NCBI RefSeq assembly: GCF_019285775.1
Contig: NZ_CP079105.1
Span: 1,054,001-1,118,000 of the forward strand
DNA length: 64,000 nucleotides
From: Skermania piniformis
GTDB lineage: Bacteria; Actinomycetota; Actinomycetes; Mycobacteriales; Mycobacteriaceae
Direction of reading: 5' to 3'
In this document: positions 1-11,222 of the stretch, one piece after another
Numbering within the stretch: the first letter of the stretch is position 1
Layout: each line of letters starts with the position of its first letter
Program-made: the position numbers and the translations under genes
Notes under the pieces: generated by a model
Databases searched by the model: none
Seen by the model: only the letters and a program-made list of their open reading frames with translations
What the model was told of the DNA's origin: nothing

Positions 1-1
1 G

Positions 2-2427
<2,426 letters not shown>

Positions 2428-2431
<4 letters not shown>

Positions 2432-3195
2432 GCAGCCCGGGGCCCCGTGACTTCAGCCGGTACGGCACCCGCCGGCCGGTCCGCGGGGGGATCGAAGCAC
2501 GAAGTCGTCGTGGTGGTTTCGGCCGGAATTGGTGGAGTCGCGCGTTCGTCGAGTTGCTCGAGCAGGTAGCCGATTCGGGCCGGGCCGGCCGCGGCCGCAC
2601 CTACGCCCGGCAGGGTCAGGTGGTCACCATGCAGATCGAGCCGGGGATGGTGGTGGCGGAGGTGCAGGGCAGTCAGCCGCAGCCGTTTCTGGTCGAACTG
2701 CGGGTGCGCCGGCTCGACGAGTCGGCGAGTGCAGAACTGACCGAGGCGATTCGCGCTACGCCGGGCATGCTGGCCGAGATCGTCTCCGGGGTATTGCCGG
2801 AATCGCTGGGTGAACTGCTGATGCCGACCGGCGCCGACCTCGACTTCGATTGCAGCTGCCCGGATCCCGGCTGGCCCTGCAAACACGCGGTCGCGCTCGG
2901 CTACCTCGCCGCCGAACGGCTGGACGAGGCGCCGATCGAGATGTTGACGGTGCGCGGGGTGGTGCTGGACACGCTGATCAGCGACGTCGAGACCGGCGCG
3001 ACGGTCGATCCAGACGACCCGTTCGGCGACCGCAGCGTTCTGCCGGCGTTACCGTCGCCGGCGTACCGCCCGGCTCCGGACGATCTCGATCCGGTGTTGC
3101 TCCGCAAGGCGCTGCGCAGCACCGCCGAGGACGAGCGCACCGTCGCGGCCGGCCTGCGGGACCTCGCCGGGCTGTACCGCCGGTTGCGGGATTAG
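2428..3195 (+). CDS. SWIM zinc finger domain protein
   Basis: A 255-residue protein whose diagnostic feature is a SWIM-type zinc motif CxC-x6-CxH at residues 142-153 (C142, C144, C151, H153). SWIM domains bind DNA or protein partners. The GTG start overlaps the stop of the SNF2 helicase by four bases (GTGA), so the two are translationally coupled. The N-terminus is rich in Arg, Gly and aromatic residues and probably contacts nucleic acid. No catalytic domain is visible. The most likely role is as an accessory subunit of the upstream helicase; the pathway is unknown. Confidence 0.88.
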
Positions 3196-3205
3196 GGTCG
3201 TCGAT

Positions 3206-3985
3206 ATGACCGACTTCGAAACCATCATCGTCGAGCGCCGGGAACGAGTCGCGCTGGTCACCCTGAACCGGCCGAAGGCGCTCAACGCGCTGAACTTCCA
3301 GGTCTTGGCAGACCTGCAGGCCGCCTTCACCGAGTTCGATCGTGATCCAGCGGTCGGGGCGGTCGTGATCACCGGATCGGCCAAGGCGTTTGCGGCCGGT
3401 GCAGATATCAAGGAGATGGCGCCGAAGACGTATATGGACATGTTCCTCGATGACGCGTTCGCGGGATGGGATCGGATCGGATGCGCCCGCAAGCCGACGA
3501 TCGCCGCGGTTGCCGGGTATGCACTCGGCGGTGGGTGCGAGCTGGCGATGCTCTGCGACATCCTGATCGCTGCCGACACCGCCAAGTTCGGCCAGCCGGA
3601 GATCGGGCTGGGGATCATTCCGGGGATCGGCGGCTCGCAGCGACTGACCCGGGCGATCGGCAAAGCCAAGGCGATGGACCTGGTGTTGACCGGCCGCACG
3701 ATGGACGCGGAGGAAGCCGAACGGGCGGGCTTGGTGTCGCGGATCGTGCCGGCGGACGAGTTGCTGGACGCCGCGCTGACCGTCGCGGCAACGGTGGCCG
3801 GCATGTCCTTGCCGGTAGCGATGATCGCCAAGGAGTCGGTGAACCGGGCGTTCGAGACGACGTTGGCCGAAGGACTCCGGTTCGAACGCCGGATGTTCCA
3901 CTCACTGTTCGCGACCGACGATCAGAAGGAGGGCATGGCCGCGTTCGTCGAGAAACGGCAGCCAGCGAACTTTACCCATCGGTAG
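3206..3985 (+). CDS. echA8: Enoyl-CoA hydratase (EchA8-type crotonase)
   Basis: Hydrates trans-2-enoyl-CoA to 3-hydroxyacyl-CoA in fatty-acid beta-oxidation. The 259-residue length is typical. The crotonase oxyanion-hole segment [12 protein letters not shown] and both catalytic glutamates are present: E112 in [11 protein letters not shown] and E132 in GQPEIGLG, 20 residues apart as in the well-studied rat enzyme. The sequence closely follows my memory of M. tuberculosis EchA8 (Rv1070c) along its whole length, including the C-terminal FTHR. It starts 10 bp after the SWIM gene on the same strand. The two acyl-CoA dehydrogenases a few kilobases downstream could supply its substrate, though they are not in one operon. 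Confidence 0.93.
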   Translation: MTDFETIIVERRERVALVTLNRPKALNALNFQVLADLQAAFTEFDRDPAVGAVVITGSAKAFAAGADIKEMAPKTYMDMFLDDAFAGWDRIGCARKPTIAAVAGYALGGGCELAMLCDILIAADTAKFGQPEIGLGIIPGIGGSQRLTRAIGKAKAMDLVLTGRTMDAEEAERAGLVSRIVPADELLDAALTVAATVAGMSLPVAMIAKESVNRAFETTLAEGLRFERRMFHSLFATDDQKEGMAAFVEKRQPANFTHR

Positions 3986-4024
3986 TGGGTATCGGCCGAC
4001 GGTGATGCGTGGTTGCCGGAACGG

Positions 4025-5092
4025 CTACCGATCGAACGGATCTTTCGGAATTCCGGCAACCTCCATCTGCGTAGCGCTGGTGCCGCCCTGATCCGCCGGC
4101 TGGTCGACCTGGTTCAGCAAGGTGACCCCGCCCACCGTTATGCCGAGCATTCCGGTGATCGCCAGCGCCGCCAGCACCTTGCGCCGGCTCGGCGTCGGTT
4201 TCGGTGGGCGGGCCCCCCCGCCGATGGCCCGGACGACCCGCACGACCCGCGTCGGTCGATCGCCGGCCAGCAGCACCGCCCCACGGGCCGATACGGTGGC
4301 CGGCTCCGGTGCGGTGGACACCCGGACGTGGAGCGCGGACCGCAGCGCACGTTCGATCGACGGAGTATGCACGCAGCCGCCGACCAACACCACACCGTCC
4401 GGGGTGCGCCCGTTCTCGTCGAGAATCTGCCGGATCAACGATGCCGAGTGATGCACCCCGGCCGCGACCAGATCGTCGAAATCCGCACGGGTGACGACGA
4501 CCCGACCGCCCGACGCGGGGTCCTCGGCGGTCACCACTCGAACGGTGCTCAAGGCTTCCCGATAGCGGCGGCACAGCGCCGGATCGGCCGTCACCCCGGC
4601 GCGGGCCAGCCGCCAGCGCAACAGTGCGTCGTAACTGTCGCCGCCGATCACGGTGTTGCGGCGGGTTGCGATCACGGTGTCGGAGTCGCAGTCGGCCAAG
4701 GTGAGCGTCAGTCCCGAGCTGCCCAGGTCGTAGAGGATGATCGAGCCCGATGTCGGTAACTGCTCGGTGAGCCGGAGGTAACGCAGCTGCGCCTCGGCTT
4801 CGTTGACCACTCGAACGTGCTGATGCCGGCCCGGCGAGCCGACCGCCGCCTCGATCGCATCTGCTTGGGCCTCGGTGCGGTAGGTGATTGCGGTAGCGCT
4901 GATCAGCTCGCTGCGTTCGGCAGCAGCCGCCCGCATCAGGGCGACGGCGCGCAGCGCCGAATCCTCCACACCGCCGCCGGAACGGCGCGGGACCACACAA
5001 CTGTCGATCGGACTCAGTTGGGGTTGGTCGGAGTGGGCAACGATCCCACGCGCACCGCTGGCGCCGGCGGACACTCCGAGCACCAAGACCAT
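4025..5092 (-). CDS. Hsp70/actin-like ATPase-fold protein with C-terminal membrane anchor
   Basis: A 355-residue protein with degenerate actin/Hsp70 nucleotide-binding signatures: VLGVSAGASGARGIV at the N-terminus (phosphate 1), LYDLGSSGLTLTLAD in the middle (phosphate 2, near residue 145) and VVLVGGCVHTPSIERAL (adenosine motif, near 250). It has no DnaK substrate-binding domain. After a basic, Pro-rich linker there is one hydrophobic segment (about 308-328, LAALAITGMLGITVGGVTLL) and a short polar tail. The predicted topology is a cytoplasmic ATPase domain with a single C-terminal anchor. The phosphate-1 loop lacks the canonical GIDLGTT, so ATPase activity is uncertain. It is convergent with echA8 and upstream of the marR gene's stop on the same strand; function unknown. 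Confidence 0.8.
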   Translation of the reverse strand: MVLVLGVSAGASGARGIVAHSDQPQLSPIDSCVVPRRSGGGVEDSALRAVALMRAAAAERSELISATAITYRTEAQADAIEAAVGSPGRHQHVRVVNEAEAQLRYLRLTEQLPTSGSIILYDLGSSGLTLTLADCDSDTVIATRRNTVIGGDSYDALLRWRLARAGVTADPALCRRYREALSTVRVVTAEDPASGGRVVVTRADFDDLVAAGVHHSASLIRQILDENGRTPDGVVLVGGCVHTPSIERALRSALHVRVSTAPEPATVSARGAVLLAGDRPTRVVRVVRAIGGGARPPKPTPSRRKVLAALAITGMLGITVGGVTLLNQVDQPADQGGTSATQMEVAGIPKDPFDR

Positions 5093-5131
5093 CCGTCAAT
5101 AGTGCCGTCTGGTCGTCCAGAAACCAAGGTC

Positions 5132-5695
5132 CTACTCCGGGTCGTCCGGTTGCCAGGAGCTAGCTGAATTCTCCGAGGAGAAGTCGCCGGCATTTTGCCG
5201 AAACTCCGCCAGAATCCGAATCAGTTGGCGTAGTTGGCTATCCGATAGCCCCGGGGCAGCAAATACTCGCGCGTTGAGCTCCGCGGTGGCTGTTGCTGCG
5301 AGTGCCAAGCCAGCTTCTGTGATCTTGATCAAAGTGGCTCGACGATCCGTCGGATGCGGCACTCGCTGCGCGAGGTCGGCGGCTTCCAACCGATCGACCG
5401 CATTGGTCACGCTCGTCGGGTGCACCTGTAGCCGGGCGCTGGCCTTCGTCATCGGCAGCGCGCCGGCGCGGGTGAAACTCAGCAGGGTGAGCAATTCGTA
5501 GCGGGCGAAGGTCAAGCCGAGCGGGCGTAGTACCTCGTCGATGCGGGCCATCATGATCTGGTGGGTGCGGGTAACCGAGGTGATCGCCGCCATCCCGTCC
5601 GCCACCTCGCCCCAGCCGTGCTGGCCCCACTGTCGGTGGGCTTCCTGGATCGGGTCGCGAGAAAGCGGTCCGGCGGGTGACACGGGCATGATCAT
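5132..5695 (-). CDS. MarR-family transcriptional regulator
   Basis: A 187-residue winged-helix regulator. The MarR fold is clear: a helix with RTHQIMMARIDEVLRPLGLTFARYELL, the recognition helix region KASARLQVHPTSVTNAVDRLEAA, and the wing HPTDRRATLIKITEAGLAL with the conserved DRR. An N-terminal extension of about 35 residues precedes the fold, so translation may begin at the second methionine (M3). It could control the Hsp70-like gene that follows 39 bp downstream on the same strand, or itself. The ligand is not predictable. Confidence 0.9.
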   Translation of the reverse strand: MIMPVSPAGPLSRDPIQEAHRQWGQHGWGEVADGMAAITSVTRTHQIMMARIDEVLRPLGLTFARYELLTLLSFTRAGALPMTKASARLQVHPTSVTNAVDRLEAADLAQRVPHPTDRRATLIKITEAGLALAATATAELNARVFAAPGLSDSQLRQLIRILAEFRQNAGDFSSENSASSWQPDDPE

Positions 5696-5740
5696 GCCAT
5701 CCTCGGCGGTCTGGAGGGCAGGTCCGGGCGAATCGCTCGA

Positions 5741-6175
5741 TCAGTCGTCGGCCGCGTCCAGCACCCCGATCGGCACCCCGAACGGAACGAATCGAACTTT
5801 CCGGGTCGGATCGGTATTGCGCTTGTTCCCGCGCAGAGCTTCGATCTCGCTCGGGTACACCTGCTCTACCCGAGCGGTGCCGACGCTGTCCAGCGTGTAG
5901 ATCACCCAGACGCCGCTGCCGGCATCGTCGACCTTCTCCAGCGAGATCGGCGCCGCGGACGCCGGTTTGCGGGGCGACGCCCGATTCACCCCGAGCTGGC
6001 CGCCGACCAGGCCGTCCACCAACGATGCCAACCCGGCCGCGTCACCGGCCCGGTCGAGGAACTTGCTCACCGATTGGAGGGCGTCCCGGATGCCTTCGCC
6101 GGTTTCCCGGACGACGCGGTCGAACTCTTCCGGGTCGATGCCGAACGGTCCGTTGTCACTGCCCATACTCCCCAT
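5741..6175 (-). CDS. Conserved hypothetical protein, 144 aa
   Basis: I do not recognise a named family. The acidic N-terminus (IDPEEFDRVVRETGEGIRD) reads as an amphipathic helix. A Gly/Ala/Leu segment and a basic linker follow, then a compact C-terminal half with predicted beta-strands (SGVWVIYTLDSVGTARVEQV) ending in a hydrophobic strand and acidic tail. There is no signal peptide and no metal motif. Codon use matches the neighbours and the frame is fully open. A start at the internal ATG three codons later is equally plausible. It lies 45 bp upstream of the marR gene on the same strand and could be co-transcribed. Confidence 0.6.
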   Translation of the reverse strand: MGSMGSDNGPFGIDPEEFDRVVRETGEGIRDALQSVSKFLDRAGDAAGLASLVDGLVGGQLGVNRASPRKPASAAPISLEKVDDAGSGVWVIYTLDSVGTARVEQVYPSEIEALRGNKRNTDPTRKVRFVPFGVPIGVLDAADD

Positions 6176-6220
6176 TGTGCCCTCGAACAGGCATGATGCA
6201 ACCGGCGCGGCGGATTCGGC

Positions 6221-7378
6221 TCACCGTGCGAACGCTGCGTCCACCTCGTGCTCGGTCAATCCGAAGTCGGCCAAGGCGTACCGATGTGCCGGCCGCCGGT
6301 CGCCGGTTCGGCTTTCCGCGTGCAGGCGCGTCATCGCCGCTCGCGCTGCCGGAGTCAGATTCAGGCCGAACTGTCGGTAGATCTCGGCGACGGTATGCAA
6401 CGGATCGGCGACGAAGTCGGTATAGGCGACGTCGACGAACCGGCCCGGATCGTGGCGCGCCCGGACGGCGGCGAACGACCGCAGCCCGCGGCTCCACAGC
6501 TCGAGTTGTGACCGGCCGATCGCGTCGCCGGAGAAGGTCTCCGACCAGCCGGCGCTGGCCTGCGCGGCGAGACTGCAGGCCGACGAGATCGCGGTCGCCG
6601 GATCTCGGTGGGTCTGCACGATCAGCGCGTCCGGATAGACCGCCAGCAAGGCATCGAGCGCGAAAAGATGGCTGGGGTTCTTCAGCACCCAGCGCTTTTC
6701 CCGATCCGGGAGCCCGATCAGTTGGAGGTTGCGGCGGTGCCGGGCGTAGGCGCCGTGCCAATCCTGCGCGGCCAACCAGGCCGAATACGACGGAACATGC
6801 GCGAGGGTTTCGTAGGAGATCGAGGTCGCCGACTGTCGCAGCAGCTGCCAGCACTCCTCGACGTCGCCGGCCGACATGAAGTGCACCCCCATGAACTCGG
6901 GATTCTGGATGTGGTGGCGGCGAATGCCCTCGTCGATCCGGGCGAACACCGGATTCGCCGTCCACTCGGCGCGCGGTGGCCGAGGTTGCGGGAACTCGGT
7001 CAGCCACATCTGCAGCCCTTGGTTGTCCGGGTCGGCGACCAGCAACCGGTGCAGCGCGGTGGTGCCGGTGCGGGGCAGTCCGGTCACGAAGATCGGGCGC
7101 ACGATCGGTACCTCGGCGCTGGCCGGATATGCGGCGAATCCGGCTTCGCTGGCCAGTCGGGCGAGCAGCATACTGCGGAGGAACGCGTGGAAGACTGCGC
7201 GACCGGTCGCGGTGAGGTCGGCCTCGGTGTTCAGTGCATCGATCAGGACGCCCAGTCCCTCTCGGTACTCGTCCGGGTCGCCGAAGGCGGTCAGGCCGGT
7301 GATCCGGGCGGCCGAAGCATGCAGCGCATCGATCGGTCCGACGGTTGTCCGGGGTGGTTTCGGTGTACTGGTGTTCAC
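6221..7378 (-). CDS. Sulfotransferase family protein
   Basis: A 385-residue PAPS-dependent sulfotransferase-like protein. The 5'-phosphosulfate loop is FVTGLPRTGTTALHR (RTGTT at residues 103-107). A downstream region, VQTHRDPATAISSACSL, matches the 3'-phosphate-binding RDP..S element. Many mycobacterial and nocardial homologues exist and most have no known acceptor. I chose the GTG at 7378 because it overlaps the stop of the upstream DUF1214 gene (GTGA) and starts just before the conserved domain. The open frame continues further upstream only through the antisense of that gene. It forms a two-gene operon with the DUF1214 protein. Confidence 0.88.
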   Translation of the reverse strand: MNTSTPKPPRTTVGPIDALHASAARITGLTAFGDPDEYREGLGVLIDALNTEADLTATGRAVFHAFLRSMLLARLASEAGFAAYPASAEVPIVRPIFVTGLPRTGTTALHRLLVADPDNQGLQMWLTEFPQPRPPRAEWTANPVFARIDEGIRRHHIQNPEFMGVHFMSAGDVEECWQLLRQSATSISYETLAHVPSYSAWLAAQDWHGAYARHRRNLQLIGLPDREKRWVLKNPSHLFALDALLAVYPDALIVQTHRDPATAISSACSLAAQASAGWSETFSGDAIGRSQLELWSRGLRSFAAVRARHDPGRFVDVAYTDFVADPLHTVAEIYRQFGLNLTPAARAAMTRLHAESRTGDRRPAHRYALADFGLTEHEVDAAFAR

Positions 7379-8544
7379 AGTGTCAACATTCGATCGGCGA
7401 TCCCGGCCTGCCGGGCAGCGATCCGGGCCCGGTAGTCCTGCGGGCTGATCCGGTTCCGCTCGTGGAACGGCAGCCGCGACGGCACGTCGTCGAACGCCAC
7501 CAGCTCCACCTGTGGTCCGTCGGCTGCGGTCAGCTCGCGGTCCACCCGTTGCCAGCGGAACTGTAGGTACCCGTGCGGATGACCGATCGTTTCCAGCCAG
7601 TTGGTGATCCCGGGGTTGCGTTCGCTCACCACGATCCGGATCTTTCCGTCCGGATCGACCTGGGCCTGTGCGGAGTTCAGCGAGGTCTGATGATCGGTGT
7701 AGTTCAGTGAGGTGTACCAGACGCTGCCGAGCTGAAATCCCTGATACGGCACGTCGGCGGCCGGGACGGTGATGATCAGTGCCTGGTCGTCGGTCAGATC
7801 GTAGTGTCCGGCCGAGGAGAACTGGGTGGCCAGCCCACCGGGAGTATGCCGGGGCTCGGTCATCGTGTTGACCGGCAGTTTCAGATAGAACCACTCGGGG
7901 AACTGCAGCCAGGTGCGGATCCGGCTGGTCAGGCCGGCGCCCGCGCGCTCGAAGCGGCGCTGCGCCTGCTCCAGGGTGAGCGGGGCCGGTGCCGCGCCGG
8001 CGGCGTCGGTGCGATCGATCCGGACCGTGCCGCGCTGCTGGTCCCAGTCGCTGTAGACCTCGCGTACCAACAGCTGGGTCGAATCCGGTGCCAACTGGAT
8101 GTAGTTACGCCGGTCGCCGGCCGGCTCGGGGCCGAACCGAAGCTCGAAACCGCCGTCCGGATCGATGTCGAACGCTCGATCGTCGAACGCGGTGACGCTC
8201 CCCGGGACCTCGGCATCGGTGTAGTTGCCGGCGAGTACCTGGAAGCTCAGGTCACAGGTGCTGCCGCGCCGGCCGGTGACGACATAGGAGTGCGCTCCGT
8301 CGATCCGCGCGCCGAAGTAGAGCGTGTCCGGGTTGTCCAAGCCCATCTTGGTGTACGGCCCGGTGCCCTGGATGAACCCGGGCCGGCTGCGGTCGGTGGC
8401 CCACGCAGCGTGCAGGGTGGCCAGGATGCCGCCGGCCAGGTATCGATAGCCCTCCAACCGTTCGGTTTCGGTACGTGCCTGCGGGGCGTTCGCGATCAGC
8501 TGCTCGGCTTCGGCGATTGCGGCGACGAGCGGGTCGGTGAGCAT
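7375..8544 (-). CDS. DUF1214 domain-containing protein
   Basis: A 389-residue protein of the DUF1214 (DUF1254-related) type common in Mycobacteriales. Typical segments are GLDNPDTLYFGARIDGAHSY, the tryptophan-rich middle (RTWLQFPEWFYLKLP) and the C-terminal block with NPGITNWLETIGHPHGYLQF. There is no signal peptide. The molecular function is unknown. It is the first gene of a pair with the sulfotransferase (four-base overlap). The pair is transcribed divergently from an acyl-CoA dehydrogenase across a 109-bp intergenic region with a perfect palindrome, which suggests shared control and a lipid or xenobiotic role. Confidence 0.82.
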   Translation of the reverse strand: MLTDPLVAAIAEAEQLIANAPQARTETERLEGYRYLAGGILATLHAAWATDRSRPGFIQGTGPYTKMGLDNPDTLYFGARIDGAHSYVVTGRRGSTCDLSFQVLAGNYTDAEVPGSVTAFDDRAFDIDPDGGFELRFGPEPAGDRRNYIQLAPDSTQLLVREVYSDWDQQRGTVRIDRTDAAGAAPAPLTLEQAQRRFERAGAGLTSRIRTWLQFPEWFYLKLPVNTMTEPRHTPGGLATQFSSAGHYDLTDDQALIITVPAADVPYQGFQLGSVWYTSLNYTDHQTSLNSAQAQVDPDGKIRIVVSERNPGITNWLETIGHPHGYLQFRWQRVDRELTAADGPQVELVAFDDVPSRLPFHERNRISPQDYRARIAARQAGIADRMLTL

Positions 8545-8610
8545 GCCCCAGGCTAGAACGTGTTACAGATCTGCGGCGCCGGAACGGCGCTTTACACTCG
8601 ACCTAAAGAT

Positions 8611-8624
8611 TCAAGCATGCTTGA
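8611..8624. promoter_or_regulatory. Perfect 14-bp palindrome, probable TetR-type operator
   Basis: TCAAGCATGCTTGA reads the same on both strands. It lies in the divergent intergenic region, 30 bp before the ATG of the acyl-CoA dehydrogenase and 67 bp before the DUF1214 start. Size and symmetry suit a TetR-family operator; that is inference. No tetR gene is in the window. Confidence 0.55.
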
Positions 8625-8653
8625 TTGTTTTCCTGTGGAACCGAGGAGCCGCG

Positions 8654-9802
8654 ATGTATGTCGATCCGTTCGCCACCGAGGAGCGGGTGGCGCTCCGCGA
8701 CCTCGTCCGAGCCTTCGTGCAGAAAGAGATCGCGCCGAACCTGGACGGGTGGGAGCGCGACCAAGCGGTGCCCCGCGACCTGCACCGCGCGGCGGCGCAG
8801 GTCGGGATTCTCGGGGTGGGCTTCGCCGAGGCGGTCGGTGGCAGTGGCGGCGACGGGATCGATACCACCGTGGTCACCGAAGAGCTGATCCAGGCCGGCG
8901 GGTCGAGCGGCCTGCAGGCTGCGCTGTTCACGCACGGAATCGCGTTGCCGCACATCGTTGCAGCCGGCGATCCCGACCTGATCGAGCGGTTCGTCCGACC
9001 CACGCTCGCCGGTACCGCGATCGGGGCTCTGGCGGTCACCGAACCGGATGGCGGATCCGATGTGGCTGCCTTACGCACGACAGCGCGACGTGACGGCGAC
9101 CACTATGTCGTCGACGGCGCCAAGACGTTCATCACCTCCGGGGTCCGGGCCGACTTCGTGACCACGGCCGTGCGTACCGGGGGTCCGGGGTTCGGTGGCG
9201 TGTCGTTGCTGGTGATCGAGCAGGGCACCCCCGGATTCGACGTCTCACGAAAGCTGGAGAAGCTGGGCTGGCACTGCTCGGACACTGCGGAACTGTCGTT
9301 CGTCGACGCCCGGGTTCCGGCGGCAAATCTGGTCGGGCCGGAAAACGGCGGTTTCGTCCTGTTGATGCAGCAGTTCCAGAACGAGCGGCTGGGCCTGGCC
9401 GTCGCCGCCTACGCGACAGCCCAACGCTGCCTCGATCTCACCGTCGAATGGTGTCGCAGCCGGTCCACCTTCGGCAAGCCGTTGATCTCGCGACAAGTGG
9501 TGCGGCACAAGCTGGTCGAGATGACTCAGGCGGTCGAGGTGAGTCGCGCCTATACCCGCCAGGTGGTGGCGCGCGCCAACGCCGGCGAGATGATCGTCCC
9601 GCAGGTCTGCATCGCCAAGAAGCAGGCCACCGACGCATGCTCGTTCGTCGTCGACGAGGCGGTGCAGTTGCACGGCGGAATGGGGTATATGCGGGAGAGC
9701 GAGGTGGACCGGCACTACCGCGACGCGCGCATCCTGCCGATCGGCGGCGGAGCCACCGAGGTCATGATGGATCTGGCCGCGAAGACGCTGGGTTACGCCT
9801 GA
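8654..9802 (+). CDS. Acyl-CoA dehydrogenase
   Basis: An FAD-dependent acyl-CoA dehydrogenase (382 residues) that oxidises acyl-CoA to the enoyl-CoA. Seen: the FAD/substrate segment ALAVTEPDGGSDVAALRT, the domain-3 motif QLHGGMGYMRESEVDRHYRD, and a C-terminal GGGATEVM. The usual Glu of the YEGT motif is absent. E244 in QFQNERLGLA sits where isovaleryl-CoA dehydrogenase carries its base, so that residue is the likelier catalyst. I chose ATG 8654 because GAGGAG lies at 8643-8648 and family similarity begins at MYVDPFATEER. A longer reading frame upstream runs through the palindrome and is unlikely to be translated. Confidence 0.93.
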   Translation: MYVDPFATEERVALRDLVRAFVQKEIAPNLDGWERDQAVPRDLHRAAAQVGILGVGFAEAVGGSGGDGIDTTVVTEELIQAGGSSGLQAALFTHGIALPHIVAAGDPDLIERFVRPTLAGTAIGALAVTEPDGGSDVAALRTTARRDGDHYVVDGAKTFITSGVRADFVTTAVRTGGPGFGGVSLLVIEQGTPGFDVSRKLEKLGWHCSDTAELSFVDARVPAANLVGPENGGFVLLMQQFQNERLGLAVAAYATAQRCLDLTVEWCRSRSTFGKPLISRQVVRHKLVEMTQAVEVSRAYTRQVVARANAGEMIVPQVCIAKKQATDACSFVVDEAVQLHGGMGYMRESEVDRHYRDARILPIGGGATEVMMDLAAKTLGYA

Positions 9803-9818
9803 CCGGACGGTTCGGTCG

Positions 9819-11030
9819 TCAGCGATCTCGGTACTTGCCCAGCTCGGTGCGGGCGATCGCTCGTTTGTGCACCTCGTCCGGGCCGTCGGCCAGTCGCAAC
9901 GTCCGTAGGTGTGCCCAGGCCATCGCCAGTGGGAAGTCGTCGGTGACACCGCCGCCGCCGTGCACCTGGATCGCCCGATCGACCACCTGCAACGCAATGT
10001 TCGGCGCTGCCACCTTGATCGCGGCGATCTCGGTGCGGGCTTCCTTGTTGCCGACGGTGTCCATCAGGTACGCGGCCTTCAGCGTGAGCAGGCGGATCAT
10101 CTCGATCTCGATCCGGGACTCGGCGATCCAGTCCTGGATGTTCGCATTGGCTGCGATCGGGCGGCCGAAGGTGACCCGGCTGGCCGCGCGGCGACACATG
10201 AGCTCCAGGGCGCGTTCGGCCATCCCGATCGCCCGCATGCAATGGTGGATCCGGCCGGGCCCGAGTCGTGCCTGGCTGATCGCGAATCCTTCCCCCTCGC
10301 CCTTCAATACGTCCTGCGCCGGCACCCGGACGTCGACGAAGTCGATCTCGGCGTGACCTTCGCGATCGTGATAGCCGAATACCGGCAGGTTACGCATGAC
10401 CGTGATCCCGGGTGCATCGATCGGCACCACCATCATCGACTGCTGGCGGTGCGGTGCGGCGTTCGGGTCGGTCTTGCCCATCACGATCAGTACCCGGCAG
10501 TGCGGGTGCAAGGCATTGGACGCGAACCACTTCCGCCCGTTGAGCAGGTAATCGTCACCGTCCCGGACCATCGACATCTCGATGTTCGTCGCGTCCGAGC
10601 TGGCGACCGCGGGCTCGGTCATCGCGAACGCCGAGCGAATGGTGCCGTCGAGCAGCGGCCGCAGATAGCGCTGCTTGTGCTCCTCGGTGCCGAACAGCGT
10701 GAACACCTCCATGTTGCCGGTGTCCGGTGCATTGCAGTTGCACGCCTCGGGCGCAATGTGGCTGCGGCCCATGATTTCCGCGAGTGGCGCGTACTCCAGG
10801 TTGGTCAGCCCGGGCCCCCAGTCCGGATGCGGGTGGAACAGATTCCACAGACCCCGGCTGCGGGCTTCGGCCTTCAGTTCCTCCAGGACCGCCGGCTGGT
10901 GGTGCGGGTCGCCGGCGGCGCGCATCTGCTCGTCGTAGACGGTCTCGGCCGGGTAGATGTGCGAATCCATGAAGGCGAGCAGGTCGTCGCGGTACTGCTG
11001 CGCGCGGTCGGACATGTCGAACAGCGACAT
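9819..11030 (-). CDS. Acyl-CoA dehydrogenase, ACAD10/11-like
   Basis: A 403-residue acyl-CoA dehydrogenase of the subgroup resembling ACAD10/11. It has [20 protein letters not shown] for FAD and substrate contacts, the [15 protein letters not shown] strand, [20 protein letters not shown] in helix G, and [15 protein letters not shown] near the C-terminus. The substrate is probably a long or branched acyl-CoA. It is convergent with the preceding acyl-CoA dehydrogenase (16 bp between stops) and belongs to a different subfamily, so the two are not a recent duplication. Confidence 0.92.
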   Translation of the reverse strand: MSLFDMSDRAQQYRDDLLAFMDSHIYPAETVYDEQMRAAGDPHHQPAVLEELKAEARSRGLWNLFHPHPDWGPGLTNLEYAPLAEIMGRSHIAPEACNCNAPDTGNMEVFTLFGTEEHKQRYLRPLLDGTIRSAFAMTEPAVASSDATNIEMSMVRDGDDYLLNGRKWFASNALHPHCRVLIVMGKTDPNAAPHRQQSMMVVPIDAPGITVMRNLPVFGYHDREGHAEIDFVDVRVPAQDVLKGEGEGFAISQARLGPGRIHHCMRAIGMAERALELMCRRAASRVTFGRPIAANANIQDWIAESRIEIEMIRLLTLKAAYLMDTVGNKEARTEIAAIKVAAPNIALQVVDRAIQVHGGGGVTDDFPLAMAWAHLRTLRLADGPDEVHKRAIARTELGKYRDR

Positions 11031-11059
11031 CGGTGGCTCCAGGATCGAGGGCGGAAACG

Positions 11060-11170
11060 GGGACTGCGGCGCTTATTCGAGCAGCGACGCCGGGTCGGCA
11101 GTCCGGCAGCCGATGCGGTCGAGACGCCGGCCTCGCCGGTGACGATCGCGACCCTGCTGTTCACCCGCAC
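11060..11170 (-). pseudogene. Possible truncated 5' remnant of a short-chain dehydrogenase
   Basis: Upstream of the acyl-CoA dehydrogenase, the minus strand has a GGAGGAGG-like ribosome site followed by GTG and a reading that starts VRVNSRVAIVTGEAGVS. This resembles the first strand and dinucleotide loop of an SDR (usually VAIVTGGaxGIG). Similarity is lost after about 25 residues, where the frame becomes Arg-rich and runs into the dehydrogenase gene. It may be the decayed start of an SDR once co-transcribed with that gene. It could also be chance. Confidence 0.25.
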
Positions 11171-11222
11171 TGTGCCGTCCTCCTCCGCGCCGATTCTTAC
11201 ACCGGGATGGAGGTCGGCGTGG

